A DNA stretch of 64,000 nt from Gemmatimonadota bacterium (GCA_028877215.1 JAPPFJ010000024.1:110989-174988), one strand, 5' to 3'; shown: positions 18,194 through 28,550, counted from the first letter of the stretch. Made by a program: numbers and translations. Notes: generated by a model not told the origin, from the letters alone.

Positions 18194-19810
18194 TTACGTC
18201 CCCGATGCCTCGATCTCAATGAGCGGTCGGCCCTCATCACCGATAACGTCGTAGTCCATCCCTCTGAAAGCCGCGATGGCATTCGACATGTCGGCCATGA
18301 CCTCTTCGACCCCGGTCTGCGCAGCCTCGCCCCCCATCACACGGTTGACGTCGCGCAGGATCTCCCAGTCGGGCCGCGCGTCGCCCGCTGGCGCCAGGCC
18401 CTGTCTTATACGCTGCACCCGTCCGTCGACGTTTGTAAACGTGCCGTCCTTCTCGATAAAGGCCGCACCGGGAAGGATCACGTCCGCCATCGCCGTCCAA
18501 TCGTGGGTCAGAACATCCTGAACGACCAGGAATTCCAAAGATGAGAGCGCCGCCTGTTCCTCATCGGACAACGATTCCAGTGGATCGCCGCCCACCAGGT
18601 AGAGTCCCCGAATCCGTCCATCGGCCACGCCGCGCCAGATCTCGGAGGTATCGACCGGAGACAACCCCAGACCCTCGAGTACGGTCCGCACGCCGCGTGC
18701 GTTCGGAGACTTGTCGGCGTGAATGGTGAAACCGCCCTTGAACACCACGTCGCCTTCGTCGCTGACGCGGTTACGTACCGCGACGGGGCCTCCGGCCAGC
18801 CCGCTCCGGAAGAGGCTTCCGAACAGGTAATGCTCTTCGTTGGTGAGGCAGGCCGATGCAATACCGGCCACGGCATTCTCGCCGTAACCCGTACGAATGC
18901 GTTCGAACCCTGCCCTTGCCGCCTCCAGCGCGGCCTCCCACAACGCCAGTTCCTGTTCCTCGCCTCTTCCCAACATCGGAAACAGAAGCCGGTCGTCGCC
19001 GTGTACATAACCCCATCCGTGGCGGCCGTCGTCACACATCCAGTACTCGTTCACGTCCGGATTCTGACGCGGCACGAGCCGGTAGATCCGTTCATTGTTG
19101 TAATCGGCCCTGATGTTGCAGCCCGCGCTGCATCCGGGGCAGATGGTGTCAACCGACTTCAGAAACCATACACGCTGCTTGAATAGGAACGACTTGTCCA
19201 GTAGCGCACCCACCGGGCAGATATCCACCGTATTGCCGGAAAGGCGATTATCCATCCGCGCCCCCGGGAAGACGTCGATCTCGTTATGGACGCCCCTGTT
19301 GAAATACCCGAGTTCGCCGGTGCCGGAAATCTCGTCGCAGAACCGGATACAGCGGGTACACCGGATGCACCGGTCGGAATACAGCAACACGTGCCGGCCG
19401 ACGTCTTTCTTGGGCTGTACCAGCTTCTTCTCGTGATACCGGCTCCTGTCGGATCCGTAGGTATAGCTGTAATCCTGAAGTTCGCACTCTCCGGACTGAT
19501 CGCAAACGGGACAGTCCAGCGGATGGTTCACCAGCAGGAACTCCATTACCGCATTCTGGTTTTCCTTGACGACGTCGGACTGCGTATTCACAACCATACC
19601 CTCGGCAGGCATGGCGGAGCAGGAAGGTCCAAGGCTGCTTCGGCCGCCCACCTCCATCTCCACAAGGCACATGCGGCAGTTTGCCGGCGCGCTCAGCCCC
19701 GGGTGGTAGCAATAGTGCGGAACGTATATTCCGTTATCGATCGCCGTCTGGAGCACGTTCTTTCCGGGGACGATCTCGATTTCACTGCCATCTATGGTAA
19801 ATGTCGACAT
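18194..19810 (-). CDS. nuoG: NADH-quinone oxidoreductase subunit G (short form)
   Basis: 2Fe-2S N-terminus, CPVCDQSGECELQ, CIRCTRCIRFC, CPGCSAGC; ATG at 19810. Confidence 0.94.
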   Translation of the reverse strand: MSTFTIDGSEIEIVPGKNVLQTAIDNGIYVPHYCYHPGLSAPANCRMCLVEMEVGGRSSLGPSCSAMPAEGMVVNTQSDVVKENQNAVMEFLLVNHPLDCPVCDQSGECELQDYSYTYGSDRSRYHEKKLVQPKKDVGRHVLLYSDRCIRCTRCIRFCDEISGTGELGYFNRGVHNEIDVFPGARMDNRLSGNTVDICPVGALLDKSFLFKQRVWFLKSVDTICPGCSAGCNIRADYNNERIYRLVPRQNPDVNEYWMCDDGRHGWGYVHGDDRLLFPMLGRGEEQELALWEAALEAARAGFERIRTGYGENAVAGIASACLTNEEHYLFGSLFRSGLAGGPVAVRNRVSDEGDVVFKGGFTIHADKSPNARGVRTVLEGLGLSPVDTSEIWRGVADGRIRGLYLVGGDPLESLSDEEQAALSSLEFLVVQDVLTHDWTAMADVILPGAAFIEKDGTFTNVDGRVQRIRQGLAPAGDARPDWEILRDVNRVMGGEAAQTGVEEVMADMSNAIAAFRGMDYDVIGDEGRPLIEIEASGT

Positions 19811-19863
19811 TGTTGTCTGCCCTCGAACCCGAATGGCCTTGTCCTGCGAACGGGGCGTCGTCC

Positions 19864-21153
19864 TTACTTGATGTGGGCTTCGAACTCGTCGCGGAACGTT
19901 TGAACGAATCCGTGGATCGGATTTGCAAATGCCCCGCCGAAACCGCATATGGTTGTCAACCTCGAGGGCGGGCACAAAAACGGCCCGACGTTATGGGCAA
20001 CGTCGAGCAGGGTATCCAAGTCGCCCGGTTTCCCGAGACCGTTTTCGATTCGCCACACGATGTCTCGCGCCCAGGGACATCCTTCGCGGCACGGCGTGCA
20101 CTGACCACAGGACTCGTGCGCGAAGAAGACCATGAAATTCAACAACGCATCCACCATGCAGGTTGTTTCGTCCATCACGATGATCCCGCCCGTGCCGAAC
20201 ATACCCTGGAATTCGCCGCCGCCCGGCGCCAGAAAGTTCGACGGGTCCATCACAATATCGATCTGGTCGGGTGTCATCGGAGGCGTTGAGGCCCCGCCTG
20301 GAATCACGGCTTTCAGTTCACGTCCGTCGCGTACGCCGCCCGCGAAATCCTCGATGATCTGGCGCATCGTGAACGCGCCGGTTTCCAGTTCGAACATCCC
20401 CGGCTTGTTCACGTGCCCGCTGACACAGAATATGAACGTGCCCGGAAACCGTTCGCTGCCGATTCCCCTGAACCAGTCCGCGCCCCGGTTCACGATATGA
20501 GGTACGTAGGAAAGCGTCTGGACGTTATTCACCGTGGTGGGCCGTTCGAAAACACCCTGCTGGGCGGGAAACGGAGGCTTTGAACGCGGCTCGGCGCGGT
20601 TTCCGTTAAGGGACTGGATCAGGCCCATTTCCTCGCCACAGATATATGCGCCGGCGCCGGGGTGGACGTAGACCTCCAGATCGTAGCCGGACCCCAGAAT
20701 GTCCCGGCCGATGTACCCCGCGGCCCGCGCCTCGGCAATCGCCTGTTCCACGATCTTCCTCGCCTCGAACATTTCGCCGCGGATATAGACGTATGCCACG
20801 CTCACCCGCATCGCGTACGACGCGATGATGGTACCTTCGAGCATCTGATGCGGATCCTGCTCCATCAGGTGCCGGTCCTTGAACGTGCCCGGTTCGCTTT
20901 CGTCGGCGTTGACACAGAGATAGCTGGGCTCTTTGGGCTCTTTCGGCATGAAACCCCATTTCACGCCTGCCGGAAACCATGCGCCTCCCCGTCCCGCCAG
21001 CGCCGCCTCCCGCACCTCGTCGATCACCTCGTCCTGCGACATTCCAAAGGCCTTTTCAATGGCGCTGTATCCGCCATGGGCCCTGTACACGTCGATTTTC
21101 TGGAGGCCTTCGATACCGAAGCGTTCGGTGATGATTTTATATTCTTCGGGCAT
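19864..21153 (-). CDS. nuoF: NADH-quinone oxidoreductase subunit F
   Basis: GRGGAWFPAGVKW, FAHESCGQCTPCREG; ATG at 21153. Confidence 0.97.
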   Translation of the reverse strand: MPEEYKIITERFGIEGLQKIDVYRAHGGYSAIEKAFGMSQDEVIDEVREAALAGRGGAWFPAGVKWGFMPKEPKEPSYLCVNADESEPGTFKDRHLMEQDPHQMLEGTIIASYAMRVSVAYVYIRGEMFEARKIVEQAIAEARAAGYIGRDILGSGYDLEVYVHPGAGAYICGEEMGLIQSLNGNRAEPRSKPPFPAQQGVFERPTTVNNVQTLSYVPHIVNRGADWFRGIGSERFPGTFIFCVSGHVNKPGMFELETGAFTMRQIIEDFAGGVRDGRELKAVIPGGASTPPMTPDQIDIVMDPSNFLAPGGGEFQGMFGTGGIIVMDETTCMVDALLNFMVFFAHESCGQCTPCREGCPWARDIVWRIENGLGKPGDLDTLLDVAHNVGPFLCPPSRLTTICGFGGAFANPIHGFVQTFRDEFEAHIK

Positions 21154-21173
21154 ATCCGGTCGACCGTTCTGTG

Positions 21174-21653
21174 TCACTCGCACCCGTCAAGGAGACGGTC
21201 CATCTTCTCCCGCGTCACATCGCGATGCAGTTCCTCGTTGATGAGTACCGCGGGCGCCCCCTCGCACGCCGCGATGCACTCCACCTTGGCGAGGGTAAAC
21301 CTCCGGTCCCCGGTGGTTTCGCCCACGTCGATTTTCAGCTTTTCCTTGAGATGCTTCGTGATTTCCCCCGCCCCGCAAAGCGCGCAGGACAGCGTTCCGC
21401 ACACGTGAATGACGTATTTGCCCACGGGCCCCTTGTGGAACATGGGATAGAAGCTCATTACGCCTGCCGCGTGGGCGGGCGGGATACCCAGAAGCTCCGC
21501 GACGTACCTCAGGCCTTCGAGCGAGATATACCCCCACTCCTTCTGCGCAAGGTGTAGAACCGGAAGGATTGCCGCTTTGCGCCACTCCGGAGGATAGTGC
21601 GTGATCAACTCCTCGCACTTCTCCCGCGTCTTTTCAGACAGTGCGATCGCCAT
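21174..21653 (-). CDS. nuoE: NADH-quinone oxidoreductase subunit E
   Basis: HVCGTLSCALCGAGE ... VECIAACEGAPAVLINEE (thioredoxin-like 2Fe-2S). Confidence 0.96.
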   Translation of the reverse strand: MAIALSEKTREKCEELITHYPPEWRKAAILPVLHLAQKEWGYISLEGLRYVAELLGIPPAHAAGVMSFYPMFHKGPVGKYVIHVCGTLSCALCGAGEITKHLKEKLKIDVGETTGDRRFTLAKVECIAACEGAPAVLINEELHRDVTREKMDRLLDGCE

Positions 21654-21692
21654 TTTTGTGGACCCGTGAATATCATGCCGCGGTCGGGACTG

Positions 21693-23465
21693 CTAACGAT
21701 CCAACTCTCCCGCGATGACGTTAATGCTTCCCAGAATGGCCACGACGTCGGCCACCATATGCCCGTTCGCCAGTTGCGGGAAACACTGGTAATTCATGAA
21801 TGACGGTGGCCTTACCCGGAGCCGGTAGGCGGCCCCGCTTCCGTCGCTGACAATATAGAAGCCCAGTTCCCCATTCGGACTCTCCGTAGCCACGTAGATC
21901 TCTCCGGGAGGCGGCGCGATTCCGTGATCGTCCATCGTTACCTTGAAGTGGTGGATCAGCGATTCCATGCCGGTATACACGTCGTCCTTCTCAGGAAGAA
22001 TGACTTTGGCGTCGTCGACCTTGACGGCCCCTCCGGGCAGGTTGTTCACCGCCTGTTCGACGATCCGGATGCTCTGGTTCAATTCCTCCATCCGGACGAG
22101 GTAGCGGTCGTACACATCTCCCTTTTCGCCCACGGGAACCTCGAAGTCATACTCCTCGTATCCCAGATAGGGTTCGGCCTTCCGCAAATCGTAGTTCACG
22201 CCCGACCCGCGCGCCATCGGCCCCGTCATGTTCCACGCGATGGCGTCTTCGGCCGAAATCACGCCGATTCCCTTGGTACGGTCGATCCAGATCCTGTTTC
22301 GGGTCAGCAGCCTGTCCACCTCCCCTGCCGCCCTGGGGAATTGCGCCGTGAAATCCGTTACCAGTTCGTGGAAATTGTCAGGCACGTCCCAGCCCAGACC
22401 TCCGACCCGCGTATAACTCGTGGTCAAACGGGTCCCGGTGACGGCCTCGAAGATATCGTAAAGGCGTTCACGTTGTTCGAAGGTGTACAGGAACACCGTC
22501 ATTGCGCCGATATCCAGCGCGTGCGTGCCCAGCCAGACCATATGGTCCGCGATGCGCGAAAGCTCCGACAGGATGACGCGGATTACCGTGGCGCGCGGCG
22601 GGATTTCCAGGCCCATCAGTTCTTCCACCGTCATCGCAAAACCAATGTTATTGCACAACGGCGAAAGGTAGTTCATCCGGTCGGTTACCGTGACCCACTG
22701 GTTGTAGGTATGGTGTTCACCCAGTTTTTCAAAGCCGGTATGCAGGTAGCCGATGTCCGGAATGCACCTGGAGATGCGCTCGCCTTCCAGTTCGAGCGTG
22801 AGCCGAAGCGTACCATGGGTTGCCGGATGCTGGGGTCCGAGATTCAGGACCATGCGTTCCGATGCCAGCGGATCGCTGTCGGGCGGATCATCGCCCTCGA
22901 AGGGATTGCCCTCGAACCCGGGATCTTCCGGCGCGATGACGTCCCGTTCTCCGCGGCCGTTTACCGGGTAGTCTTTTCTCAGCGGATGGTATTTGAAATT
23001 CACCGGCATCAATATGCGCCGTAAATCCGGATGTCCCTCGAACCGGATGCCGAACATATCGTAGGCTTCACGCTCCGGCCACTCGGCCCCCTTCCACAAG
23101 CCACACGCGGACGGGATGCAGCAGGTTTCTTCATCCACTTTCGCCCTGAGCCTGAACCGGTGGTTGTGAAGGTGGGAGTATAGATGATAGACCACGTTGA
23201 ACCGGGTGCCCGGATGCGGTCCCGGATACTCGGAATAATCGACCGCTGTCACATCCGACAGACGGTCGTACGCCAGGTCCGGATCGTCCCGCAGAAAGGC
23301 CAGCATATCCGATACCCGGTCCGCCTCGCAGACCGCCGTCCAGTCGCCTCGAAAATCCGAAACATCGAGGACGTCTTCGCCGAACCGTTCCTCCAGCTTT
23401 CTCGAAGTCAGGTTACCGACCTCCATCTCAGCCACCGGTGTCCCGCTTTTCTTTTCCAGGGCCAT
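21693..23465 (-). CDS. nuoCD: NADH-quinone oxidoreductase subunit C/D fusion
   Basis: NuoC-like N-terminus ([25 protein letters not shown]) followed by NuoD ([15 protein letters not shown]). Confidence 0.95.
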   Translation of the reverse strand: MALEKKSGTPVAEMEVGNLTSRKLEERFGEDVLDVSDFRGDWTAVCEADRVSDMLAFLRDDPDLAYDRLSDVTAVDYSEYPGPHPGTRFNVVYHLYSHLHNHRFRLRAKVDEETCCIPSACGLWKGAEWPEREAYDMFGIRFEGHPDLRRILMPVNFKYHPLRKDYPVNGRGERDVIAPEDPGFEGNPFEGDDPPDSDPLASERMVLNLGPQHPATHGTLRLTLELEGERISRCIPDIGYLHTGFEKLGEHHTYNQWVTVTDRMNYLSPLCNNIGFAMTVEELMGLEIPPRATVIRVILSELSRIADHMVWLGTHALDIGAMTVFLYTFEQRERLYDIFEAVTGTRLTTSYTRVGGLGWDVPDNFHELVTDFTAQFPRAAGEVDRLLTRNRIWIDRTKGIGVISAEDAIAWNMTGPMARGSGVNYDLRKAEPYLGYEEYDFEVPVGEKGDVYDRYLVRMEELNQSIRIVEQAVNNLPGGAVKVDDAKVILPEKDDVYTGMESLIHHFKVTMDDHGIAPPPGEIYVATESPNGELGFYIVSDGSGAAYRLRVRPPSFMNYQCFPQLANGHMVADVVAILGSINVIAGELDR

Positions 23466-23518
23466 GCGTTCGCCCAATCGTCACTCGTTAAACGTCAATT
23501 CCTCTGTCGCTTCCGTCT

Positions 23519-23884
23519 TCAGTCCCAATCCAGGCCGCCCTTCCGCCACACGTACGCGAGCCCGAGAACCAGGACACCGAGGAACACCGCCATTTCCGTA
23601 AAAACAAAGCTCCCCTGAGCCAGCAGATCCTTGAAAACGACGGCCCAGGGGTATAGAAAGACGACTTCGATATCGAAGACGATAAACAGCATCGCCACAA
23701 CGTAAAACTTGACTGAGAACCGCAGTCTGGCGTCGCCCACGGGGGGAACGCCCGACTCGTACGGCGATAATTTAACCGGGTTGGGACGGCGGGGTCCGAA
23801 CAGATGCGTAATGATTAAGCTGACGGCGGCGAACCCGACGGCCACTGCCATCAGAATGACAATCGGAAGATAATCGACCAGCAT
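23519..23884 (-). CDS. nuoA: NADH-quinone oxidoreductase subunit A
   Basis: 121-aa; YESGVPPVGDARLRFSVKFYVVAMLFIVFDIEVVFLYPWAV. Confidence 0.97.
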   Translation of the reverse strand: MLVDYLPIVILMAVAVGFAAVSLIITHLFGPRRPNPVKLSPYESGVPPVGDARLRFSVKFYVVAMLFIVFDIEVVFLYPWAVVFKDLLAQGSFVFTEMAVFLGVLVLGLAYVWRKGGLDWD

Positions 23885-23963
23885 CGTGCGCCTGGACCTC
23901 CCACGTACTCAAGAAGCGGTTCCGGAATGGCATTCATTCCGAGGACCGCTTTTCGGCGGTGAA

Positions 23964-23992
23964 AGTATATCACAAGGAGTACCAAAAGTCAA
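23964..23992 (-). promoter_or_regulatory. Sigma70-like promoter for the nuoA operon (TTGACT-N17-TATACT)
   Basis: -35 at 23987-23992, -10 at 23964-23969, upstream of nuoA. Confidence 0.7.
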
Positions 23993-24143
23993 GGTATTCC
24001 CATCGTCATAGAAAGCCCCGCTCACCGGGAGATAAATCGGTTGTACCGGGAGCGGTTCCCACCTCCGTGCCACTGGAGAATTCGGGCGGATACGACGGGT
24101 TGCGGATGGATGAATATCTGTTGACACAGCCTGTAATGTCGTT

Positions 24144-24197
24144 CATATTTTCGCGCGCGCTCGGGAACTCACCGGTAATTTTAAAACAGCTTCTTAC
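24144..24197. repeat. Short dispersed TIR element, family B, half copy
   Basis: TATTTTCGCGCGCGCTCGGGAACTCACCGGTAATTTTAAAACAGCTTCTTA matches one end only. Confidence 0.8.
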
Positions 24198-24209
24198 GAG
24201 TGACTCGGT

Positions 24210-24788
24210 ATGTTTCGCAGGATTATTTCCATGTTAAACGCAAAGCCCCCGCCTCCTCCTTCGCCGCAGCTGGAAATGCAGCGGGATACGCTGCAGGACC
24301 TGCCGGAAATCACGGTCCCCGAAGGGTATGGCCTGCGAACCTACCGATCGGGCGACGAAGCCGGCTGGTGCGCGATCATGGAAGGTAACGTGGGCCGCGA
24401 CTGGACTCCTGAACTATGTCGTGAGAAACTCATTAACGATCCCCGCTTTCACCCCGAAAGCCTCTATTTCGCCACCATCGATTCCCGGCTCGTGGGTTCC
24501 GCGTGCGCCTGGAGCCGGGATCTGACCGAGCGGATTGTCGGGGAAGTGCATATGGTTGCCGTACTTGAAGACCAGCGCGGGAAAGGCCTGGGACACCTTG
24601 TCAACGCGGCCGTTCTCCACCGGCTCAGGGATCTGGGCTATCGCCAGGCCCACCTGCTGACCGACGACTGGCGCATCCCGGCCATCAAGAGCTATCTCAC
24701 CGCCGGATTCCGGCCCCTGCACACCCACGACGGTCACGCCAAACGGTGGTCGGACGTTTTTGCCCGACTCGGAATCGAGAGCGGGTGA
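24210..24788 (+). CDS. GNAT family N-acetyltransferase
   Basis: EVHMVAVLEDQRGKGLGHLVNAAVLHRLRDLGYRQAHLLTDDWRIPAIKSYLTAGF. Confidence 0.88.
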   Translation: MFRRIISMLNAKPPPPPSPQLEMQRDTLQDLPEITVPEGYGLRTYRSGDEAGWCAIMEGNVGRDWTPELCREKLINDPRFHPESLYFATIDSRLVGSACAWSRDLTERIVGEVHMVAVLEDQRGKGLGHLVNAAVLHRLRDLGYRQAHLLTDDWRIPAIKSYLTAGFRPLHTHDGHAKRWSDVFARLGIESG

Positions 24789-24896
24789 TTGGACAATGGC
24801 GACGGGGTCCCGCTGAGATTGCCCGTCGGGACGACGCAGCCGGCATGCCTCGCGCCAGTCCCCGAACCGGGGTCAACATCGCGACAGGAGTCGAAA

Positions 24897-25964
24897 ATGA
24901 AAGCCGCCATTCTCCACAGACCGCTGACCCGTGTATCGGTTGAAGATGTGGATATCGCGTCGCCTCGCGAAGGTGAAGTACTTCTGAATATCGTCGGCGC
25001 CGGGGTCTGCCACAGCGACTATCACTTCGTTGACGGACACGTCGCGCCTCGCGCGCTTCCCTGGGTTATGGGACACGAAGGCGCGGGGGTCGTCCGCGAA
25101 GTCGGCCCCGGGGTGACTGGTGTTCGCAATGGCGACAAGATCATACTCTCGCTCGATGCAATGTGCGGCCACTGCCGGACTTGCAGCCAGGGAAGCCCGG
25201 CGCTCTGCGAAACACATCAGGGCGAAGTACCGAGTCGCATCTCCAGCCACGGGAAGGTCTATTTTCACAACAGGCCCACCTATACCGAACAATCCATCGT
25301 ATCTGCGGATGCGTGCGTCAGGGTGCCGGACGACACGGACCTCAGGAAAGCGTGCCTGATCAGCTGCGCCGTGATCACGGGTATCGGCGCCGTGGTGAAT
25401 CGCGCAAAAGTGGAAGCGGGCGCCGCAATGGCCGTATTCGGCTGCGGTGGCGTGGGCCTCAATGTCATCCAGGGCGGCGTCCTCGCATCGGCGGGAAAGA
25501 TCATCGCCGTGGACAAGGTGCCCTACAAACTGGAGTTGGCGGAACAGTTCGGCGCCACGCATTTCGTCAACGCCGACACGGAAGATCCCGTTCAGCGGAT
25601 CGTGGAGATCACCGGCGGCGGCGTGGACTATGCGTTTGAAGTCGTCGGTTTTCCGGCGCTGGTCAGGCAGGCGTTTGCATCGGTCCGCGCCAGCGGGACC
25701 GCGGTTGTGGTGGGGGTGCAGCCAGCCGGGCAGGATATTTCCGTCGACGGCGATGATCTCTTGCGGGACCGCGCCGTGATGGGTTCCTGGCACGGCGCCG
25801 CCCGCGCCCGGGTGGATTTCCTCTGGATTCTGGATCTCTATCGACAGGGAAAGGTCAAGCTGGACGAGCTGATATCCCGCTATCGCCCTCTGGATGAGAT
25901 CAATGAGGCATTCGAAGATATGCTCCAGGGGAAAGTCGCGCGGACGGTGCTGGTTTTCGATTGA
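24897..25964 (+). CDS. Zinc-dependent alcohol dehydrogenase (MDR family)
   Basis: GAGVCHSDYH, MGHEGAGVV, CGHCRTCSQGSPALC structural zinc motif; start MKAAILHRPL. Confidence 0.9.
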   Translation: MKAAILHRPLTRVSVEDVDIASPREGEVLLNIVGAGVCHSDYHFVDGHVAPRALPWVMGHEGAGVVREVGPGVTGVRNGDKIILSLDAMCGHCRTCSQGSPALCETHQGEVPSRISSHGKVYFHNRPTYTEQSIVSADACVRVPDDTDLRKACLISCAVITGIGAVVNRAKVEAGAAMAVFGCGGVGLNVIQGGVLASAGKIIAVDKVPYKLELAEQFGATHFVNADTEDPVQRIVEITGGGVDYAFEVVGFPALVRQAFASVRASGTAVVVGVQPAGQDISVDGDDLLRDRAVMGSWHGAARARVDFLWILDLYRQGKVKLDELISRYRPLDEINEAFEDMLQGKVARTVLVFD

Positions 25965-26037
25965 GGATGCAGTCAGACGACGTCTTCGCTATCGGATTCG
26001 GGTCGATGAATTCTTCGCAACGGTCCAGGACCTCCCG

Positions 26038-26928
26038 ATGGAGACGGGACGTTCGTCATCGACAGGACAGAGGAGAGACGGCTTGTCTTCATCAGATGCC
26101 CTGACCCTGCCAACCGTTCAGTTCGGACGATACCGGATCAGCCGGCTCATAATGGGTGACAATCCGATCTATGGATATTCACACTTCAATCAGCTGCTCT
26201 CGGAACATCAGAAGGAAGCCAATACATCCGATCAGGTGATCGCGACCCTTCGCCGCGCCAGGGAAGTGGGCATAAACGCCTGGCAGAATACGTTGACCGA
26301 ACGATCCGCTGCCGACCTGCGGCGATACCGAGAAGCGGGAGGTGCGATCCATTACTTCTGTCTCAGCGGGGGCGACAACTGGTACGACAATCCCTCGCTG
26401 ATAGATGAAGCCGCCACGCATGAACCCATCGGAATGGCACCCCATGGAAGCGGTGTCGCCGGGCGGTGCCTTAAGGAGAATCGCCTCGGGCATCTTCAGG
26501 ATATCCTCAAGCGCATTCGAAACACCGGTGCGATGGTCGGTCTGTCGGTACATAATCCCCGTATCATCGATATTGCCGAAGAGGAAGATTGGGACATCGA
26601 CTATTACATGACCGCCCTGTACTATCTTGAGGGCGCACAGGAGGAATTCGCGCAGAAATTCGGCTATCCGCCCCTCGGTGAAATCTATCTCCGCGAACAC
26701 CGCGACCGTATGTGCAGGATTATCAGGAATACCGCTAAACCCTGTATTGTCTTCAAAGTCCTCGCGGCCGGCCGCTCCATCGGTTCGAGAAACCGGATTC
26801 GGGATGAATTCGCATTTGCCCTCGATAATATCAAGGCAAACGACGTCCTTCTTGTTGGGATGTATCAGAAATTCAACGATCAACTTGGCGAAAATGCGGC
26901 TATGATCGCGGAATTGTGCAGGGGATAG
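26038..26928 (+). CDS. Conserved hypothetical protein (possibly TIM-barrel)
   Basis: 296-aa ORF from METGRSS..., long uninterrupted ORF colinear with adh; no confident family recognised. Confidence 0.6.
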   Translation: METGRSSSTGQRRDGLSSSDALTLPTVQFGRYRISRLIMGDNPIYGYSHFNQLLSEHQKEANTSDQVIATLRRAREVGINAWQNTLTERSAADLRRYREAGGAIHYFCLSGGDNWYDNPSLIDEAATHEPIGMAPHGSGVAGRCLKENRLGHLQDILKRIRNTGAMVGLSVHNPRIIDIAEEEDWDIDYYMTALYYLEGAQEEFAQKFGYPPLGEIYLREHRDRMCRIIRNTAKPCIVFKVLAAGRSIGSRNRIRDEFAFALDNIKANDVLLVGMYQKFNDQLGENAAMIAELCRG

Positions 26929-27167
26929 TCGCGTGTACGCGGAAGCAGATGACAGACTACGTGCGTGCAATGCGACGCCAAGATTGAATGCTGGTAAATC
27001 TGATGAGTGTCAATCGCAAGACGACAGGCAATGGCCTAAAGGCGGAAATAACGGATCGAACGTTGTTTCGGTGGGTTTCAAGCGGATCGGGTTCGGTTTT
27101 CGTCCTGGCGCGGCTAAGCAAAGCGAAGACAATCTAGCGCAAGAAATACCCAAATCTGCCGTTCATA

Positions 27168-27196
27168 TTGAATGTCAAGCCCATTGTGACTATAAT
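27168..27196 (+). promoter_or_regulatory. Sigma70-like promoter (TTGAAT-N17-TATAAT) upstream of the hypothetical/DUF1828 pair
   Basis: -35 at 27168, -10 TATAAT at 27191-27196. Confidence 0.55.
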
Positions 27197-27344
27197 AGAG
27201 ACAATATGGTCATAATGGGATTTGCATTGCTGCGTTGATACGTTGTTGATCGCTCGACCTGTAGGAAATTCCCGATGAACACGACTTTTTACAAAATCGG
27301 TCTCAGTTTAATCTGTGTCTTTAGGTACAAGTGTCCAATTCTAA

Positions 27345-27770
27345 TTGATGGATTTGAGAGTTTACGCGAGTCAAACCCTCATGTATAGAGTCGGCACTGA
27401 CCGCTTTATTCAAACTGGATTAGAGATTCGACCCATTGCTATAGTTAGTTTCACGACATCGGACCGATCTCCAATCGATTTCTCGGTCATTCTGGCTGTT
27501 CGAGTTCCGGGGTCAAACCAACTCTTTCGCCTCCGGCGCTACAACGGAAAAAGCCAAGAACATTCGAACCGCATCGAAGGCGTGAAATTCTATGACTTTC
27601 ACATTCACGTCGCTACGGAGAGGTATCAGGAACTCGGAACCAGGGAGGATGCGTACGCCGATCCAACCGACCGTTACGGTGACTATCAGGGTGCCCTTCG
27701 TTGTCTGATAGCCGATGCGAATCTTGAGGTGCCGCCGGACCTTCAGGTAGACCTTTTTGAGGAGGTGTAG
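27345..27770 (+). CDS. Conserved hypothetical protein (DUF6978-like, tentative), partner of DUF1828 gene
   Basis: 141-aa; RLRRYNGKSQEHSNRIEGVKFYDFHIHVATERYQELG...; 3-bp gap to next gene. Confidence 0.65.
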   Translation: MMDLRVYASQTLMYRVGTDRFIQTGLEIRPIAIVSFTTSDRSPIDFSVILAVRVPGSNQLFRLRRYNGKSQEHSNRIEGVKFYDFHIHVATERYQELGTREDAYADPTDRYGDYQGALRCLIADANLEVPPDLQVDLFEEV

Positions 27771-27773
27771 GCA

Positions 27774-28550
27774 ATGTCCATTGAGACCATAGAGCGAGAC
27801 TTTCACCAGAAGGTTTCGGCTCAGATTCGGCTTGCTGCTGAGGGTGTCGAACGCTTCCGTGTATTCACCCCGTTCATGTTCGACGACGGCGATCACCTTG
27901 ACATCGTTTTAAGGAAGGATGGCGCGCGCTGGGTGCTCTCAGATGAGGCGCATACGTACATGCATCTCACTTACGACGTCGATGAGAAGGATCTCCATGG
28001 CGGCACACGCCAAAAAATCATCTCCAATACACTGTCCATGTTTCAGATCGAGGATCACGATGGAGAATTGATACTCGACGTACCGGAGGAGCGTTATGGT
28101 GACGCACTTTATTCGTTCGTTCAGGGCCTACTAAAGATATCTGATGTCGCGTACCTATCCCGGGAACGGGTTCGTTCTACATTTATGGAAGATTTTCGTG
28201 AGGTGATGACTGGTGCCGTCCCGGAAGATCGCAGGAGTTTTGACTGGTGCGATCCTGAACGGGATCCTCAGGGTATGTATACCGTGGACTGTCGAGTCAA
28301 CGGTTTACAGCGGCCGTTGTTCGTCCATGCGCTTGCCAGTGACGGCAGGACCCGCGACGCAACGATTGCGCTTCTTCAATTCGAACGCTGGGATATTCCT
28401 TTTCGTTCACTCGCCATATTCGAAGACCAAGAGTCCATCAATCGTAAAGTGCTGGCCCGCTTCAGTGACGTCTGCGAGAAGCAATTCTCTAGCCTAACTG
28501 CAAACCAGGAGAGGATAATGCGGTTTCTGAATGAGAGCATTTTTGAATGA
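27774..28550 (+). CDS. DUF1828 (plus DUF1829-like C-terminus) domain protein
   Basis: 258-aa; RFRVFTPFMFDDGDHLDIVLRKDGARWVLSDEAHTYMHL resembles DUF1828. Confidence 0.7.
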   Translation: MSIETIERDFHQKVSAQIRLAAEGVERFRVFTPFMFDDGDHLDIVLRKDGARWVLSDEAHTYMHLTYDVDEKDLHGGTRQKIISNTLSMFQIEDHDGELILDVPEERYGDALYSFVQGLLKISDVAYLSRERVRSTFMEDFREVMTGAVPEDRRSFDWCDPERDPQGMYTVDCRVNGLQRPLFVHALASDGRTRDATIALLQFERWDIPFRSLAIFEDQESINRKVLARFSDVCEKQFSSLTANQERIMRFLNESIFE

